5,874 nt of DNA from Gemmatimonadota bacterium (GTDB lineage: Bacteria; Gemmatimonadota; Gemmatimonadetes; Gemmatimonadales; GWC2-71-9). The notes under the pieces were generated by a model. That model made no database searches. It saw only the letters and a list, made by a program, of their open reading frames with translations, and had not been told where the DNA came from. Location of the stretch: positions 1-5,874 of the forward strand of contig QHUE01000062.1 in assembly GCA_003221825.1 (NCBI GenBank). Reading direction: 5' to 3'. Below, piece after piece: positions 5,874 through 5,874 of the stretch. The first letter of the stretch is position 1. The number at the start of each line of letters is the position of its first letter. The position numbers and the translations under genes were made by a program.

Positions 5874-5874
5874 G

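Overview
The window is a densely coding, GC-rich bacterial segment with six protein genes and no RNA genes, CRISPR array or recognisable transposase. High GC, several proteins with export signals (one with the ...APLAAQ signal-peptide end) and in-frame arrays of short GGCGG-type repeats inside genes fit an environmental, Gram-negative-type bacterium. I lean towards Gemmatimonadota or a similar soil or sediment lineage, but this is an impression from style and not a proof.

Layout. (1) Positions 2-2817, plus strand: a tightly packed likely operon holding the C-terminal part of an M1 zinc aminopeptidase (cut by the left edge), a PQQ/AA12-like beta-propeller sugar dehydrogenase lipoprotein, and a membrane-anchored or exported dienelactone-hydrolase-family enzyme. 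The first junction has 4 nt between genes and the second overlaps by 11 nt; both downstream genes have clear Shine-Dalgarno sites. (2) Positions 2814-4127, minus strand: an S41-like exported protein whose active-site motifs all look replaced, so it is probably a pseudoprotease. Its stop codon overlaps the hydrolase stop in a shared CTAG. (3) Positions 4126-5319, plus strand: a YkuE/YaeI-like metallophosphoesterase with an N-terminal membrane domain. Its ATG overlaps the ATG of the divergent S41-like gene in a shared CATG. (4) Positions 5333-5360: a perfect 28-bp palindrome in the only real intergenic gap. (5) Positions 5376-5873, minus strand: a TetR-family regulator cut by the right edge.

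Function. The first three genes look like cell-envelope catabolism: peptide trimming, periplasmic sugar oxidation to a lactone, and an alpha/beta hydrolase that could act on lactones or esters. The lactone link between the second and third genes is inference. The metallophosphoesterase is probably an envelope phospholipid or pyrophosphate-type phosphodiesterase.

Most unusual signals. Two different inverted arrays of short tandem units lie inside reading frames: a 10-nt period around the signal/anchor of the hydrolase, and an 8-nt period between the membrane domain and catalytic domain of the phosphoesterase. Both are translated in frame, reminiscent of palindromic elements tolerated within genes. 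The other notable points are the apparently dead S41 active site and the head-to-head genes with overlapping start codons, one with a leaderless-type -10 box inside its neighbour.
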